Shown here piece by piece: positions 17,441 through 25,234 of a stretch of DNA of 64,000 nucleotides. Source of the stretch: Bin5 sp022827195 (GTDB taxonomy: Bacteria > Chloroflexota > Anaerolineae > Caldilineales > Caldilineaceae); assembly GCA_965208275.1 (NCBI GenBank), contig OZ242331.1, forward strand, positions 2,480,001-2,544,000, written 5' to 3'. Position 1 is the first letter of the stretch. Each line of letters begins with the position of its first letter. Made by a program: the position numbers and the translations under genes. Below the pieces are notes generated by a model. The model searched no databases, had not been told where the DNA came from, and worked only from the letters and a program-made list of their open reading frames with translations.

Positions 17441-17860
17441 CAGACCCCCATCGAGGCGCTGCGGGCTGGCCGCAACATACGGTCTGCCGAATTAATAGAG
17501 GTGCTCGCCCGGTTGTTGGAATTCGGAGGCTTGCCTGACCTAATTCGCTCAGACAGCGGACCGGAGTTCACCGCCCGCGTTGTGCGCGAGTGGCTTGTGC
17601 GGATGGGAGCGAGGACGCTCTACATCGGGCCTGGGCCGCCGTGGGAGAACGGCGACATCGAGAGGTTCAACGGGAAGTTGAGGGACGAGCTGCTGGACAG
17701 GGAGGTCTTCTATACGTTGCTGGAGGTGCGTGTGCTGACGGAGCGTTACAGGCGGACCTATAACCAGGTCAGGCCGCACAGCTCGCTGGGCTATCGGCCG
17801 CCGGCGCGTGAGGCACGCATGCCTGCCAACCCTGTTCCCGTGCTTGTCGGACTGTCATAA
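17440..17860 (+). pseudogene. IS3 transposase orfB, C-terminal half
   Basis: In-frame text begins near TPIEALRAGRNIRSAELIEV and contains the second and third catalytic regions of the DDE domain: IRSDSGPEF with the middle Asp, and PWENGDIERFNGKLRDELL with the catalytic Glu, then the closing VRPHSSLGYRPPA typical of IS3/IS150-like OrfB. The part from the GTG at 17501 is intact for 119 codons, but it lacks the N-terminal half found at 13440-13870. About ten residues (the VDEYTRE region) are missing between the halves. It is followed 17 bp on by the right terminal repeat. Confidence 0.88.
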
Positions 17861-17889
17861 CGGGTGGTACAAACATCGGGGGCAGGTCA

Positions 17890-18794
17890 TGACCACTTGG
17901 GATTCTTGTTGAAGGAGTCAGACATTTACGAGAACATTTATGAACCAACAATACTACAGCGCCGAATTTCCAGCCTCGCTTTCTAAACTTGAAGACACAC
18001 ATGACTTGCCATCATTCGGGGACCTCGTCGAGCAAGAAGTCCTGTTGTACGAAACGGGAGATAAGGTGGGACAAATTCCTTATGGAACGGGTGCTATTCC
18101 ACATGGCAAAGAGGCTTGCCCGGATCGACTGGCGGCTCTGGCAACGGGCGCTTGCATTCGAGCCAGCCGCCTGGAGGTCCATCGCCCGCTGGCCCTCCAG
18201 GACGGCCGAACGCACGACTGCGTCAGGCGCAGACGCAGGAACCCCTGTAACTCGTAACAAGAACACCTAATTCCCCGCAATTCACGTCTTCAAATCTCCG
18301 CGCAGAACACCTCAGCGCTGCACGCCGCAGCCCAGGGCCCAGGAGCAAGTCCTAGGCACCATCACGGCCCCCCTGGGGGACCCACGACTAGCCCTCAGCG
18401 TCACCATGGACAGCTCAAGCCTAGAAGCAGCCCACACTCCTGCTCGCCGCCCAAAACACGAGTCTCAATAGCCGCGAATGTTCCAAGAAGGGAAATCACA
18501 GGCGGTGTGTTGGCGACGGGCCTGCCCACGCAGGGTGGCTTCGGCCCGGCTGGCTTCGGCCCGGCTGGCTTTGACACACAAGCAGGAATCGCGCCCGCAC
18601 GGTGGCATAACCAAGGGAGGCGTTGCGGGGGGAGCCTCCCCGCATAAGGGAGTGCCGGAACGGCCCGACCGCCCAGAACGGCCGTGATTCGTGATTCGTG
18701 ATTCGAACTACGGGAGCCGCGCACGCACGCTGGCGTCGTGTCCGCGGCGCATCGGTGGCGGGTGGGGGGGAGGCGGGCGTATGGTCTGGTTGAT
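17890..18794. other. Intergenic with dispersed repeat
   Basis: About 900 bp after the IS3 right end. Short plus-strand frames at 17940-18270 show no family features. A 15-bp unit (GGCTTCGGCCCGGCT) is repeated in tandem at about 18537-18570, just before copy B of the dispersed repeat. No gene is supported. Confidence 0.5.
18570..18722. repeat. Dispersed intergenic repeat, copy B
   Basis: Partner of 2187-2330, same orientation, 16 kb away. Shared blocks are GCACGGTGGCAT, GGCGTTGCGGGGGG, CCCCGCA, GCCGGAACGGCC, AACGGCCGTGATTCGTGATT and CGGGAGCCG. In this copy the hairpin loop has changed and the GTGATTC motif is tripled. Confidence 0.65.
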
Positions 18795-21700
18795 TCAGGC
18801 GTAGGACTCGAGTGGGGGGCAGGCGCAGACGAGGTTGCGGTCGCCGTAGGTGTTGTCGATGCGGGCGACGGCGGGCCAGAATTTGTTGTCGCGGACCCAG
18901 GGGGCGGGGAAGGCGGCGGTCTGACGGGAGTAGGCGCGGGTCCAGTTGTCGGCGGCGGCGAGGGCGGCCGTGTGGGGGGCGTGGTGGAGGGGCGAGTCGT
19001 TGGGGCTGACGGCGCCGTCCTGGACGGCCTGAATTTCGGTGCGGATGGCGAGCATGGCGTCGCAGAAGCGGTCGAGCTCGGCCTTGGACTCGCTTTCGGT
19101 GGGCTCGATCATGAGGGTGCCGGCGACGGGGAAGGACATGGTGGGCGCGTGGAAGCCGAAGTCCATGAGGCGCTTGGCGATGTCGTCGACCTGGAGGCCG
19201 TGGTCCTTGAGGAAGCGGGTGTCGATGATACATTCGTGGGCGACGCGGCCGTGGGCGCCCTTGTAGAGGACGGGGTAGGCGTCCTGGAGGCGGGCGGCGA
19301 TGTAGTTGGCATTGAGGATGGCGATGCGCGTGGCGTCGGTGAGGCCGGAGGCGCCCATCATGGCGACATAGGCGTAGGAGATGGGGAGGATGCTGGCGCT
19401 GCCCCAGGGCGCGGCCGATACGGCGCCGATGGCCTGCGGTCCGCCGGCGGAGGGGACGACGGAATGACCGGGTAGGAAGGGGGCGAGGTGTTCGGCGACG
19501 CCGATGGGCCCCATGCCGGGGCCGCCGCCGCCGTGGGGGATGCAAAAGGTCTTGTGGAGGTTGAGGTGGCAGACGTCGGCGCCCATGTCGGCGGGGCGGC
19601 AGAGGCCGACCTGCGCGTTCATGTTGGCGCCGTCCATGTAGACCTGGCCGCCGCGCTCATGGATGATCTCGCAGATTTCGACGATGGCCTCCTCGAAGAC
19701 GCCGTGGGTGCTGGGGTATGTGACCATAAGGGCGGCGAGGTTGTCGCCGTGCTCTTCGGCCTTGGCGCGCAGGTCGTGGAGGTCGATGTTGCCGTTATCG
19801 TCGCAGCGGACGACGACGACTTTCATGCCGGCCATGACGGCGCTGGCGGGATTGGTGCCGTGGGCGGATGAGGGGATGAGGCAGATATCGCGATGGTGGT
19901 GGCCGCGGCTGCGGTGGAGGGCACGAATGACGAGGAGGCCGGCGTATTCGCCCTGGGAGCCTGCGTTGGGCTGAAAGGAGATAGCGGCGAAGCCGGTGAT
20001 CTCTTCGAGGGCGCGGGCGAGGCGGTCGAAGAGGATGCGGTAGCCGGCGGCCTGTTCGGTGGGCGCGAAGGGGTGGAGGCCGCCGAATTCGGGCCAAGTG
20101 ACGGGGAGCATTTCGGCGGTGGCGTTAAGCTTCATTGTGCAGGAGCCGAGCGGGATCATCGAGTGGGCGAGGGAGAGGTCGCGGTTCTGCAGCCTGGTGA
20201 TGTAGCGGAGCATTTCGGACTCCGACTTCATGGAGTTGAAGATTGGGTGGGTGAGGAAAGGGCTGGTGCGGGCGAAGGGGGGCGGGTAGTCCAGGTTGAC
20301 GGACTCAGCAAGAGCGGCGATGCCGGCGTCGGCGGGATCGACGTGGCCGTCGAGGCCGGGGGGCGCAGGCTGCGGCTGGTGTGCGCCGAAGATTTCGAGC
20401 AAGGCGCGCAGTTCGGCGACGGTTGTTTTCTCGTCGAGCGAGACGCCCACGGCGCCGTCCTGGTAGAGGCGCAGGTTGATGCGGCGGGCGTGCGCGGCCT
20501 GTTGCAGGGCGTCCTGGCTGCGCGGGCCGCTCTCTACTCTTAGTGTATCGAAGAGGGGGCCGTCCCCTGGCTGGCTGAGCCGGTAGCCCCGTTCCCTGAG
20601 CGCGGCGGCGAGGATGGCGGTGAGGAGCTGGAGGCGGCGGGCGATACGAGTGAGGCCGTCGGGTCCGTGGTAGACGGCGTACATGGAGGCCATGATGGCG
20701 AGGAGGACCTGTGCGGTGCAGATGTTGCTGGTGGCCTTGTCGCGGCGGATGTGCTGCTCTCGTGTCTGGAGGGCGAGGCGGAGGGCGGGGCTGCCCTGTG
20801 CGTCCTGTGAGACACCGACGAGCCTGCCGGGCATCTGGCGCTTGAAGGCGTCGCGGGTGGCCATGAAGGCGGCGTGTGGTCCGCCGTACCCCATGGGCAC
20901 GCCGAAGCGCTGTGCGCTGCCGACGGCGATGTCGGCGCCCCAGTCGCCGGGGGGCGTCAGGAGGGTGAGGGCGAGGAGGTCGGTGGCGACGACGACGAGG
21001 GCGCCGGCGGCGTGGGCCTGCTCGACGAGCTGGCGGAAGTCGCTGATTGTACCTTCGGTGTCGGGGTATTGGAGGAGGAGGCCGAACGTCTGGTCATCGC
21101 AGTGAAAGCGCCGGTGGTCGCCGACGACGATGCGGTAGCCGAGAGGTTCGGCGCGGGTGCGGACGGTGTCGATGGTCTGCGGGTGACAGGTCTCGGAGAC
21201 GAAGAATGTGTTGGCCGACGAGCCGCGTTTTTGCGAGCGTTTGCACATCATCATGGCTTCGGCGGCGGCGGTTGCTTCGTCGAGCAGGGAGGCGTTGGCG
21301 ATGTCGAGCGCGGTGAGGTCGCTGACCATGGTCTGAAAGTTGAGGAGGGCTTCGAGGCGGCCCTGGGCGATTTCGGCCTGGTAGGGTGTGTACTGTGTGT
21401 ACCAACCGGGGTTTTCGAGGATGTTGCGGAGGGTGACGGGGGGCGTGATTGTGTCGTAGTAGCCGATGCCGATGAATGAGCGGAAGAGCTGGTTGTGGGA
21501 GGCAATATCGGCCATTTCGGCGAGCACGTCGGACTCCGGACGCGGCCCTGGGAGGGCGAGCGAACGCTGGAAGCGAATCTGCGGTGGGATGGTCTGCTCT
21601 ATCAGCTTGTCGAGGGACTTCAGGCCGATAGACTCCAGCATCGCTTGCACCTCGCCGGGGTCGGGCCCGAGGTGGCGTTGTACAAAGGAGTCGGTTCGCT

Positions 21701-21830
21701 GCAACAGGCCGGCGCGGTTGCCGGCGGCAAGGTAGATTCCGTCGGCATTTTGGGGACGGGCATCGCTACCGGCGGGGCTGCGGCCGTTGGGGCTGGATGT
21801 TGCAGGCTTGGCATGCGTTGGGGTGCTCAT
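18795..21830 (-). CDS. gcvP: Glycine dehydrogenase (decarboxylating), P protein
   Basis: PLP-dependent P protein of the glycine cleavage system, which decarboxylates glycine and passes the aminomethyl group to the lipoyl H protein. At 1011 residues it is the long, single-chain form with both alpha/beta-type halves. The PLP lysine is K760 in NLHKTFCIPHGGGG, followed by the glycine-rich loop. The N-terminal half shows FVQRHLGPD and IGIGYYDTITPPV, standard for the family. The first ~45 residues are a Ser/Pro/Ala-rich extension. No gcvT or gcvH is adjacent. Expression is controlled by the tandem glycine riboswitch and terminator directly upstream. Confidence 0.97.
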   Translation of the reverse strand: MSTPTHAKPATSSPNGRSPAGSDARPQNADGIYLAAGNRAGLLQRTDSFVQRHLGPDPGEVQAMLESIGLKSLDKLIEQTIPPQIRFQRSLALPGPRPESDVLAEMADIASHNQLFRSFIGIGYYDTITPPVTLRNILENPGWYTQYTPYQAEIAQGRLEALLNFQTMVSDLTALDIANASLLDEATAAAEAMMMCKRSQKRGSSANTFFVSETCHPQTIDTVRTRAEPLGYRIVVGDHRRFHCDDQTFGLLLQYPDTEGTISDFRQLVEQAHAAGALVVVATDLLALTLLTPPGDWGADIAVGSAQRFGVPMGYGGPHAAFMATRDAFKRQMPGRLVGVSQDAQGSPALRLALQTREQHIRRDKATSNICTAQVLLAIMASMYAVYHGPDGLTRIARRLQLLTAILAAALRERGYRLSQPGDGPLFDTLRVESGPRSQDALQQAAHARRINLRLYQDGAVGVSLDEKTTVAELRALLEIFGAHQPQPAPPGLDGHVDPADAGIAALAESVNLDYPPPFARTSPFLTHPIFNSMKSESEMLRYITRLQNRDLSLAHSMIPLGSCTMKLNATAEMLPVTWPEFGGLHPFAPTEQAAGYRILFDRLARALEEITGFAAISFQPNAGSQGEYAGLLVIRALHRSRGHHHRDICLIPSSAHGTNPASAVMAGMKVVVVRCDDNGNIDLHDLRAKAEEHGDNLAALMVTYPSTHGVFEEAIVEICEIIHERGGQVYMDGANMNAQVGLCRPADMGADVCHLNLHKTFCIPHGGGGPGMGPIGVAEHLAPFLPGHSVVPSAGGPQAIGAVSAAPWGSASILPISYAYVAMMGASGLTDATRIAILNANYIAARLQDAYPVLYKGAHGRVAHECIIDTRFLKDHGLQVDDIAKRLMDFGFHAPTMSFPVAGTLMIEPTESESKAELDRFCDAMLAIRTEIQAVQDGAVSPNDSPLHHAPHTAALAAADNWTRAYSRQTAAFPAPWVRDNKFWPAVARIDNTYGDRNLVCACPPLESYA

Positions 21831-21902
21831 GGATCTCTCCTCCGGTCTGCGGTTCCGGCCTGGCTTCTTTTGCCCTGGTGACGGGCCGGAACCGGTAATT
21901 CA

Positions 21903-21939
21903 AGAAAGAAAAAACGGGCATTCGGAATGAACGCCCGTT
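21903..21939 (-). terminator. Intrinsic terminator of the glycine riboswitch
   Basis: On the minus strand ACGGGCGTTC and GAATGCCCGT form a hairpin around ATTCC, followed directly by a run of six U and further U-rich sequence. It lies between the second aptamer and the gcvP start codon and would stop transcription when glycine is low if the switch is of the usual ON type. Confidence 0.85.
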
Positions 21940-22150
21940 GCCTCTGTCTTTGACCTGAGAGATTGCCACACGCTTGTGCTGGCGTGTGGTTGCCCCGTCG
22001 GTGGCCGCTCGAATGTGCAAAGCGGCGCTTTCCAAAGGTGCCGTATCGCGACGATCCTTTTGCCTGAGAGTGTCACCGACCAGGCTGGGTCTTCCTGGCG
22101 GCTTGCCCCTTCGGCGCTCCGGCTGCGAAGTCTCTCTCGTCGCGCGTCAG
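21940..22150 (-). promoter_or_regulatory. Tandem glycine riboswitch upstream of gcvP
   Basis: Two glycine aptamers in series. Aptamer 1 (about 22140-22055) has CGAGAGAGACTTC, GCCGAAGGGGCAAG and ACTCTCAGGCAAAAGGA. Aptamer 2 (about 22045-21941) has ACCGACGGGGCAACC and CAATCTCTCAGGTCAAAGAC. These are the conserved core strings of the glycine riboswitch class. A terminator hairpin follows at 21903-21939, so transcription attenuation is the likely output. Confidence 0.93.
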
Positions 22151-22192
22151 CCTGCTTTCCGGTTATCTGCACTATGAACTGATAGCGGGGGC

Positions 22193-22221
22193 ATTGTAGC
22201 GCAAGCGGGCAGAATGCGCAA
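22193..22221 (-). promoter_or_regulatory. Promoter of gcvP riboswitch transcript
   Basis: Minus strand TTGCGC (22221-22216), 17-bp spacer, TACAAT (22198-22193). Predicted start near 22186, about 45 nt before aptamer 1. Its -35 box touches that of the divergent rsmD promoter. Confidence 0.7.
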
Positions 22222-22252
22222 TTGCGGTGATTGGAGGCGGCGCAACTATAAT
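22222..22252 (+). promoter_or_regulatory. Promoter of rsmD, back-to-back with gcvP promoter
   Basis: TTGCGG (22222-22227) and a consensus TATAAT (22247-22252) with a 19-bp spacer, slightly long. Predicted start near 22259, about 70 nt before the ATG at 22329. Confidence 0.5.
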
Positions 22253-22328
22253 TCGGTTGCGTGCGTTTGGCTCGCGCAGAGTGAAAGAGAGCGGAGCCCG
22301 GAAGGGCAGGTTACTGGGAGTTCAGTGG

Positions 22329-22880
22329 ATGCGAGTTATCGCCGGAAGCGCAAGAGGGCATAGGCTGCAGTCGGTCCCCGGGAAGGGGACGCGTCCCATA
22401 ACGGACCGGGCAAAGGAGGCCTTGTTCTCGATTCTGGGCCCGTGGATCGCGGAGCGGCGGGTGCTCGATCTCTTTGGGGGGACTGGCGCGGTGGGGATCG
22501 AGGCGCTGAGCCGGGGTGCGGCGCACGTCCACTTTGTCGATCGGAGCCGCGCGGCGGTGCGGACGATGGAGCGGAACCTGGCGCATTGCCGGCTGGACGG
22601 TTGGGCGAAGGTGGAACGCCGCGACAGTTTCGGGTTTGTGGAGCAGTTCCGTGGCGAGCCGTTTGATCTGATCTACATTGCGCCGCCGCAGTACGAGGGC
22701 TTGTGGCGGAGCGCGCTGCTGGCGGTCGATGCAAGGCCGGAGCTGCTGGACGAAGATGGCGTGGTGATCGTTCAGTTAAACCCGCGTGAGGAGGAGCCGG
22801 TCCCGCTTGAGCGGCTGAGCGAGTTTGATCGTCGGCGTTACGGCTCGGTGCAGCTTATCTTCTATGAGCGTGCGGCGTAG
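22329..22880 (+). CDS. rsmD: 16S rRNA (guanine966-N2)-methyltransferase RsmD
   Basis: SAM-dependent methyltransferase that modifies G966 of 16S rRNA, 183 residues. The N-terminus MRVIAGSARGHRL and the segment TRPITDRAKEALFSIL are hallmark RsmD motifs; the SAM loop is LDLFGGTGAVGIEALSRGA. Motif IV reads YIAPPQY instead of the usual DPPY, a variant I associate with Chloroflexota. The ATG at 22329 is preferred over upstream possibilities because the protein family begins with this motif and the predicted transcript starts near 22259. Divergent from gcvP; convergent with the next gene across a strong hairpin. Confidence 0.93.
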   Translation: MRVIAGSARGHRLQSVPGKGTRPITDRAKEALFSILGPWIAERRVLDLFGGTGAVGIEALSRGAAHVHFVDRSRAAVRTMERNLAHCRLDGWAKVERRDSFGFVEQFRGEPFDLIYIAPPQYEGLWRSALLAVDARPELLDEDGVVIVQLNPREEEPVPLERLSEFDRRRYGSVQLIFYERAA

Positions 22881-22890
22881 GAAGACACTC

Positions 22891-22914
22891 GCAGCGCGGC
22901 GGGTTCCGCGCTGC
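22891..22914. terminator. Hairpin between convergent genes
   Basis: Perfect 9-bp stem GCAGCGCGG / CCGCGCTGC with a 6-nt loop, placed between the rsmD stop and the stop of the convergent gene. There is no clear T-tract on either side, so termination strength is uncertain. Confidence 0.5.
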
Positions 22915-23891
22915 TATTCCGAGACGGACGTGACGACGGCGAAGTAGATTACCTGACCGGACTCGGCCGTGGGATCGACGGTGACGCTGACGTTATTCAG
23001 GCTGGCCAGGGAGTAGCCGTGCACATCCTCGACGGAGACTGTGTATTTGCCTTCCTGCAGAGTCTCGAGCAGGGTGCCGGCGGAGGCAACGGGCGCAATG
23101 GTCATAATCTTGGCGCCGTCGGGCGCGACGAGGGTAACGGTAGCTCCGGCGATGAAGTTTTCGTCGCTGTCGTAGAGGCCGTCGGCGTCGGCGTCGACGA
23201 AGAGGTATACGAGGAGGGCATCGGGCGCGATGTCTTGGCGGGAGACGATCTGCGGGGGGAGCAGAATGGTAGGCTGCAGCCCGGCTGCCGACGGACGGGC
23301 CGGAGAATCCGATGAGGAGGCGGCTGCGCGGTCGGTCTCGGCGCCTTGGCGAGCGTCCGAACGGGATGTATCGAGGGCGCTTCGGGCGGGCTGACTCCTC
23401 TGCGCGTTTACGCTGCCGCTTTCCATCTGGGTCAGCGCCTGGGTGAGGGCTGAAATGAAGAGCTCAAAGTTGCGGCGTGTGGCCTCCAGGTCGGCAACGG
23501 CTGCATCGAGCTCGGCGACGTGGATTCCCTGGTCGTTGAGACTCTGGTCGAGATCGGACAGGCTGGTGTCGAGCGCGGCGAAACTTTGCTCAAGCTCGGC
23601 GACGGCGCCGGCCTCCAGTTCGAGCACGACGAGTCGTTCGCCAAAGTCGGCAAGGTTTGCGTTGACCGCCTCGACGTCCTGGGCGACATCGGTCAGACCT
23701 GCTTCGATGGCGTTGACCTTGGATGTGTTGGTAAAGTTGAGAGTGCCCCCATTCCAGATGGCGAGCACGAGCAGCGTCAGAAGGAGGCCGATGACGGCGC
23801 CGCCGATGGCAGAGAGGTAGGCGGTGAGCGACTCTTCGACTTCCGGCATGCTGAATTCGAGTTCCGGAGGTTGTTTTGTCTGCAGTTCCAT
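22914..23891 (-). CDS. Membrane-anchored coiled-coil protein with Sdr/CNA-B-like domain
   Basis: A 325-residue protein of unknown role. From the ATG at 23891 (preceded by GAAAGGGAATAGG) there is a short acidic cytoplasmic start, a transmembrane helix at about 25-47, then a heptad-rich region about 60-150 with regular Leu/Ala/Asp spacing, indicating a coiled coil. A Ser/Ala/Arg-rich linker follows. The C-terminal ~105 residues resemble prealbumin-like Sdr/CNA-B modules: a Ca-type loop VDADADGLYDSDENF, then GATVTLVAPDG and GKYTVSVED. It looks like a surface-exposed anchor or stalk. The function is not known. Confidence 0.68.
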   Translation of the reverse strand: MELQTKQPPELEFSMPEVEESLTAYLSAIGGAVIGLLLTLLVLAIWNGGTLNFTNTSKVNAIEAGLTDVAQDVEAVNANLADFGERLVVLELEAGAVAELEQSFAALDTSLSDLDQSLNDQGIHVAELDAAVADLEATRRNFELFISALTQALTQMESGSVNAQRSQPARSALDTSRSDARQGAETDRAAASSSDSPARPSAAGLQPTILLPPQIVSRQDIAPDALLVYLFVDADADGLYDSDENFIAGATVTLVAPDGAKIMTIAPVASAGTLLETLQEGKYTVSVEDVHGYSLASLNNVSVTVDPTAESGQVIYFAVVTSVSE

Positions 23892-24061
23892 CCTATTCCC
23901 TTTCACAACCCGGCAGGCGGAGTCGCGCGGAAAGTTGCGAGTCCTCCACAAGTGCAGTTGCACGTTGAATAGCTTCGACAATACAGAAATAAGGGAAATC
24001 TGTCAACTGCGCTGGCGGAACCGTCGCTGTGGGGCGGGCGTTTTGGGAGAGGCGGGATGGT

Positions 24062-24091
24062 TTGTCAGGGAGATTTCGGCGGGTCTATAAT
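24062..24091 (+). promoter_or_regulatory. Promoter of the cinA-like gene
   Basis: TTGTCA (24062-24067), 18-bp spacer, consensus TATAAT (24086-24091). Predicted start near 24098, giving a leader of about 70 nt if translation begins at 24169. Confidence 0.65.
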
Positions 24092-24168
24092 TCCGGTCAA
24101 TGGCGGCCGGCGAGACGGGGGCGTGGAGATTCAATATGGCGTTGAGAGAGGAGAGGTCGAGAGAGGCG

Positions 24169-24693
24169 ATGTCGAAAAAGGTAACCGTTCCGGAGAATGA
24201 ATCGGCGTTGACCGAGTTGGCGAAGGAGACCGGGCTTGCGCTCAAGCGGGCGGGGTTGGTGGCGGCGGTGGCTGAGAGCTGTACCGGGGGCCTGGTCGGT
24301 CATTTGATGACGGAGGTGCCGGGCAGCTCGGACTGGTTTTTGGGCAGTGCCGGTGTGTACAGTTATGCGGCCAAAGAGAAGGTACTTGGCGTGGACGGCG
24401 CGCTGCTGGTGCGAGAGGGCGCGGTCAATGGGGCGGTGGCGGCGCAGATGGCGAGAGGTGCGCTGGAGGCGTACGATGCGGACGTGGCGGTGTCGATCAC
24501 GGGCATCGCGGGCCCGGGCGGGACTGCGGAGAAACCGATGGGGTTGGTCTATCTGCACCTATCGGCGCGGGAAGGCGCCGAGCGGGCGGAAAGCGCGGTC
24601 TGGCCGGCGGACCGACGAGGGAACAAACTGTTGAGCGCGGAGTGCGCGCTGGAGATGCTGCGTTCTTACGCTGAGGGTAGGGCGGGCGCATGA
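24169..24693 (+). CDS. pncC: CinA C-terminal family nicotinamide-nucleotide amidase (PncC)
   Basis: A 174-residue stand-alone CinA_C domain, which deamidates nicotinamide mononucleotide to nicotinate mononucleotide in pyridine nucleotide salvage. Diagnostic motifs are VAAVAESCTGGLVGH near the N-terminus, GSAGVYSYAAKEKVLGV, and ITGIAGPGG followed by EKPMGLVY. The ATG at 24169 has GAGAGAGGCG just upstream and gives the usual family length; in-frame ATGs at 24100 and 24136 would add a non-conserved stretch. It overlaps the next gene by four bases (ATGA), so the two are co-translated. Confidence 0.9.
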   Translation: MSKKVTVPENESALTELAKETGLALKRAGLVAAVAESCTGGLVGHLMTEVPGSSDWFLGSAGVYSYAAKEKVLGVDGALLVREGAVNGAVAAQMARGALEAYDADVAVSITGIAGPGGTAEKPMGLVYLHLSAREGAERAESAVWPADRRGNKLLSAECALEMLRSYAEGRAGA

Positions 24694-24956
24694 ACAGCAT
24701 GGTTGCAGTCGATGAGCCGGTGCAGGTAGCTGTTCGGACGTTGCCTTCGGGGAAGATCGTGCCGAAATCTTTTGTCTGGCAGGGCCGGACACACCATGTA
24801 TCCGAGCATGGGCGGCGGTGGCGTGAAGAGATTGGTGGAAAGCAGGTTCGCTGCTTCCTTGTGCGCACGCCGGGGTTGAGCGCGTTTGAGTTGCGCTGGG
24901 ACACCTTGAGCGACGAGTGGAAGCTGTACCGCGCCTGGCTCATAAACGCCGTGTAG
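24690..24956 (+). CDS. Small conserved-looking protein coupled to pncC
   Basis: An 88-residue protein starting inside the pncC stop (ATGA overlap). It is basic and Trp-rich, with SFVWQGRTHHVSEHGRRWRE followed by a segment ending DEWKLYRAWLINAV. The pattern (strand, W-x-G-R, His/Arg-rich, then Trp near the end) recalls the small DUF6504-type proteins, but I cannot assign a family with confidence. A short hairpin AGCCCC-TCTT-GGGGCT (24955-24970) follows and may end the transcript. Confidence 0.6.
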   Translation: MNSMVAVDEPVQVAVRTLPSGKIVPKSFVWQGRTHHVSEHGRRWREEIGGKQVRCFLVRTPGLSAFELRWDTLSDEWKLYRAWLINAV

Positions 24957-25234
24957 CCCCTCTTGGGGCTTGTCGCTGCCGGGGACCCGGATGACGTAGG
25001 GGGAGACCAGACGGCAATCACGACGGGACCGAGGGCTGGGATTCACCTGAATTCTTGATTCGATCCACGAAATATCACGAATTTCCACGAAGAGGCCGCT
25101 GAAATCGGGTTTGTCGCGGGCGGCTCGCCAGGGACGGGTGGCCGTCTTCTCAAGATGGCGAGGCAGCGGAGGAGCACGCCCGCTGCCGGCGGGCCGTCTT
25201 GGCGCAATATCGCGGTCCCAAGAAGGGACGCACG
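24957..25234. other. Short intergenic region with CACGAA element
   Basis: About 280 bp between convergent genes. Besides the hairpin at 24955-24970 it contains the three-box CACGAA element at 25066. Nothing else is seen. Confidence 0.5.
25066..25091. repeat. CACGAA three-box element, single copy
   Basis: CACGAA at 25066, 25076 and 25086, exactly 10 bp apart, preceded by GATC. Same architecture as each core in the 5.3-6.1 kb array, but the 4-bp spacers differ (ATAT, TTTC). Confidence 0.75.

Larger units (their letters stand above)
13101..17889 (+). mobile_element. IS3-family element split by a ~3.6-kb internal segment
   Basis: Left end TGACCCGCCCCC (13101-13112) and right end TGACCTGCCCCC (complement of 17878-17889) match at 11 of 12 bases as terminal inverted repeats. 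Between them lie orfA and the first part of orfB at 13165-13870 and the rest of orfB at about 17440-17860. Leaving out 13871-17440, the element would be about 1.22 kb, the normal IS3 size, so both halves are taken to be one copy interrupted by other DNA. No clear target-site duplication is seen at the outer ends. All transposase frames are broken, so it is not autonomous. Confidence 0.72.

Noticed and set aside
17940..18270. Small genes downstream of the IS3 right end
   Set aside because: Frames in three phases overlap each other, and none has a ribosome site, motif or protein-like composition throughout.
18738..21479. Several plus-strand reading frames of 120-245 codons opposite gcvP
   Set aside because: All lie within the coding span of gcvP and are Gly/Val/Ala-rich shadows without motifs.
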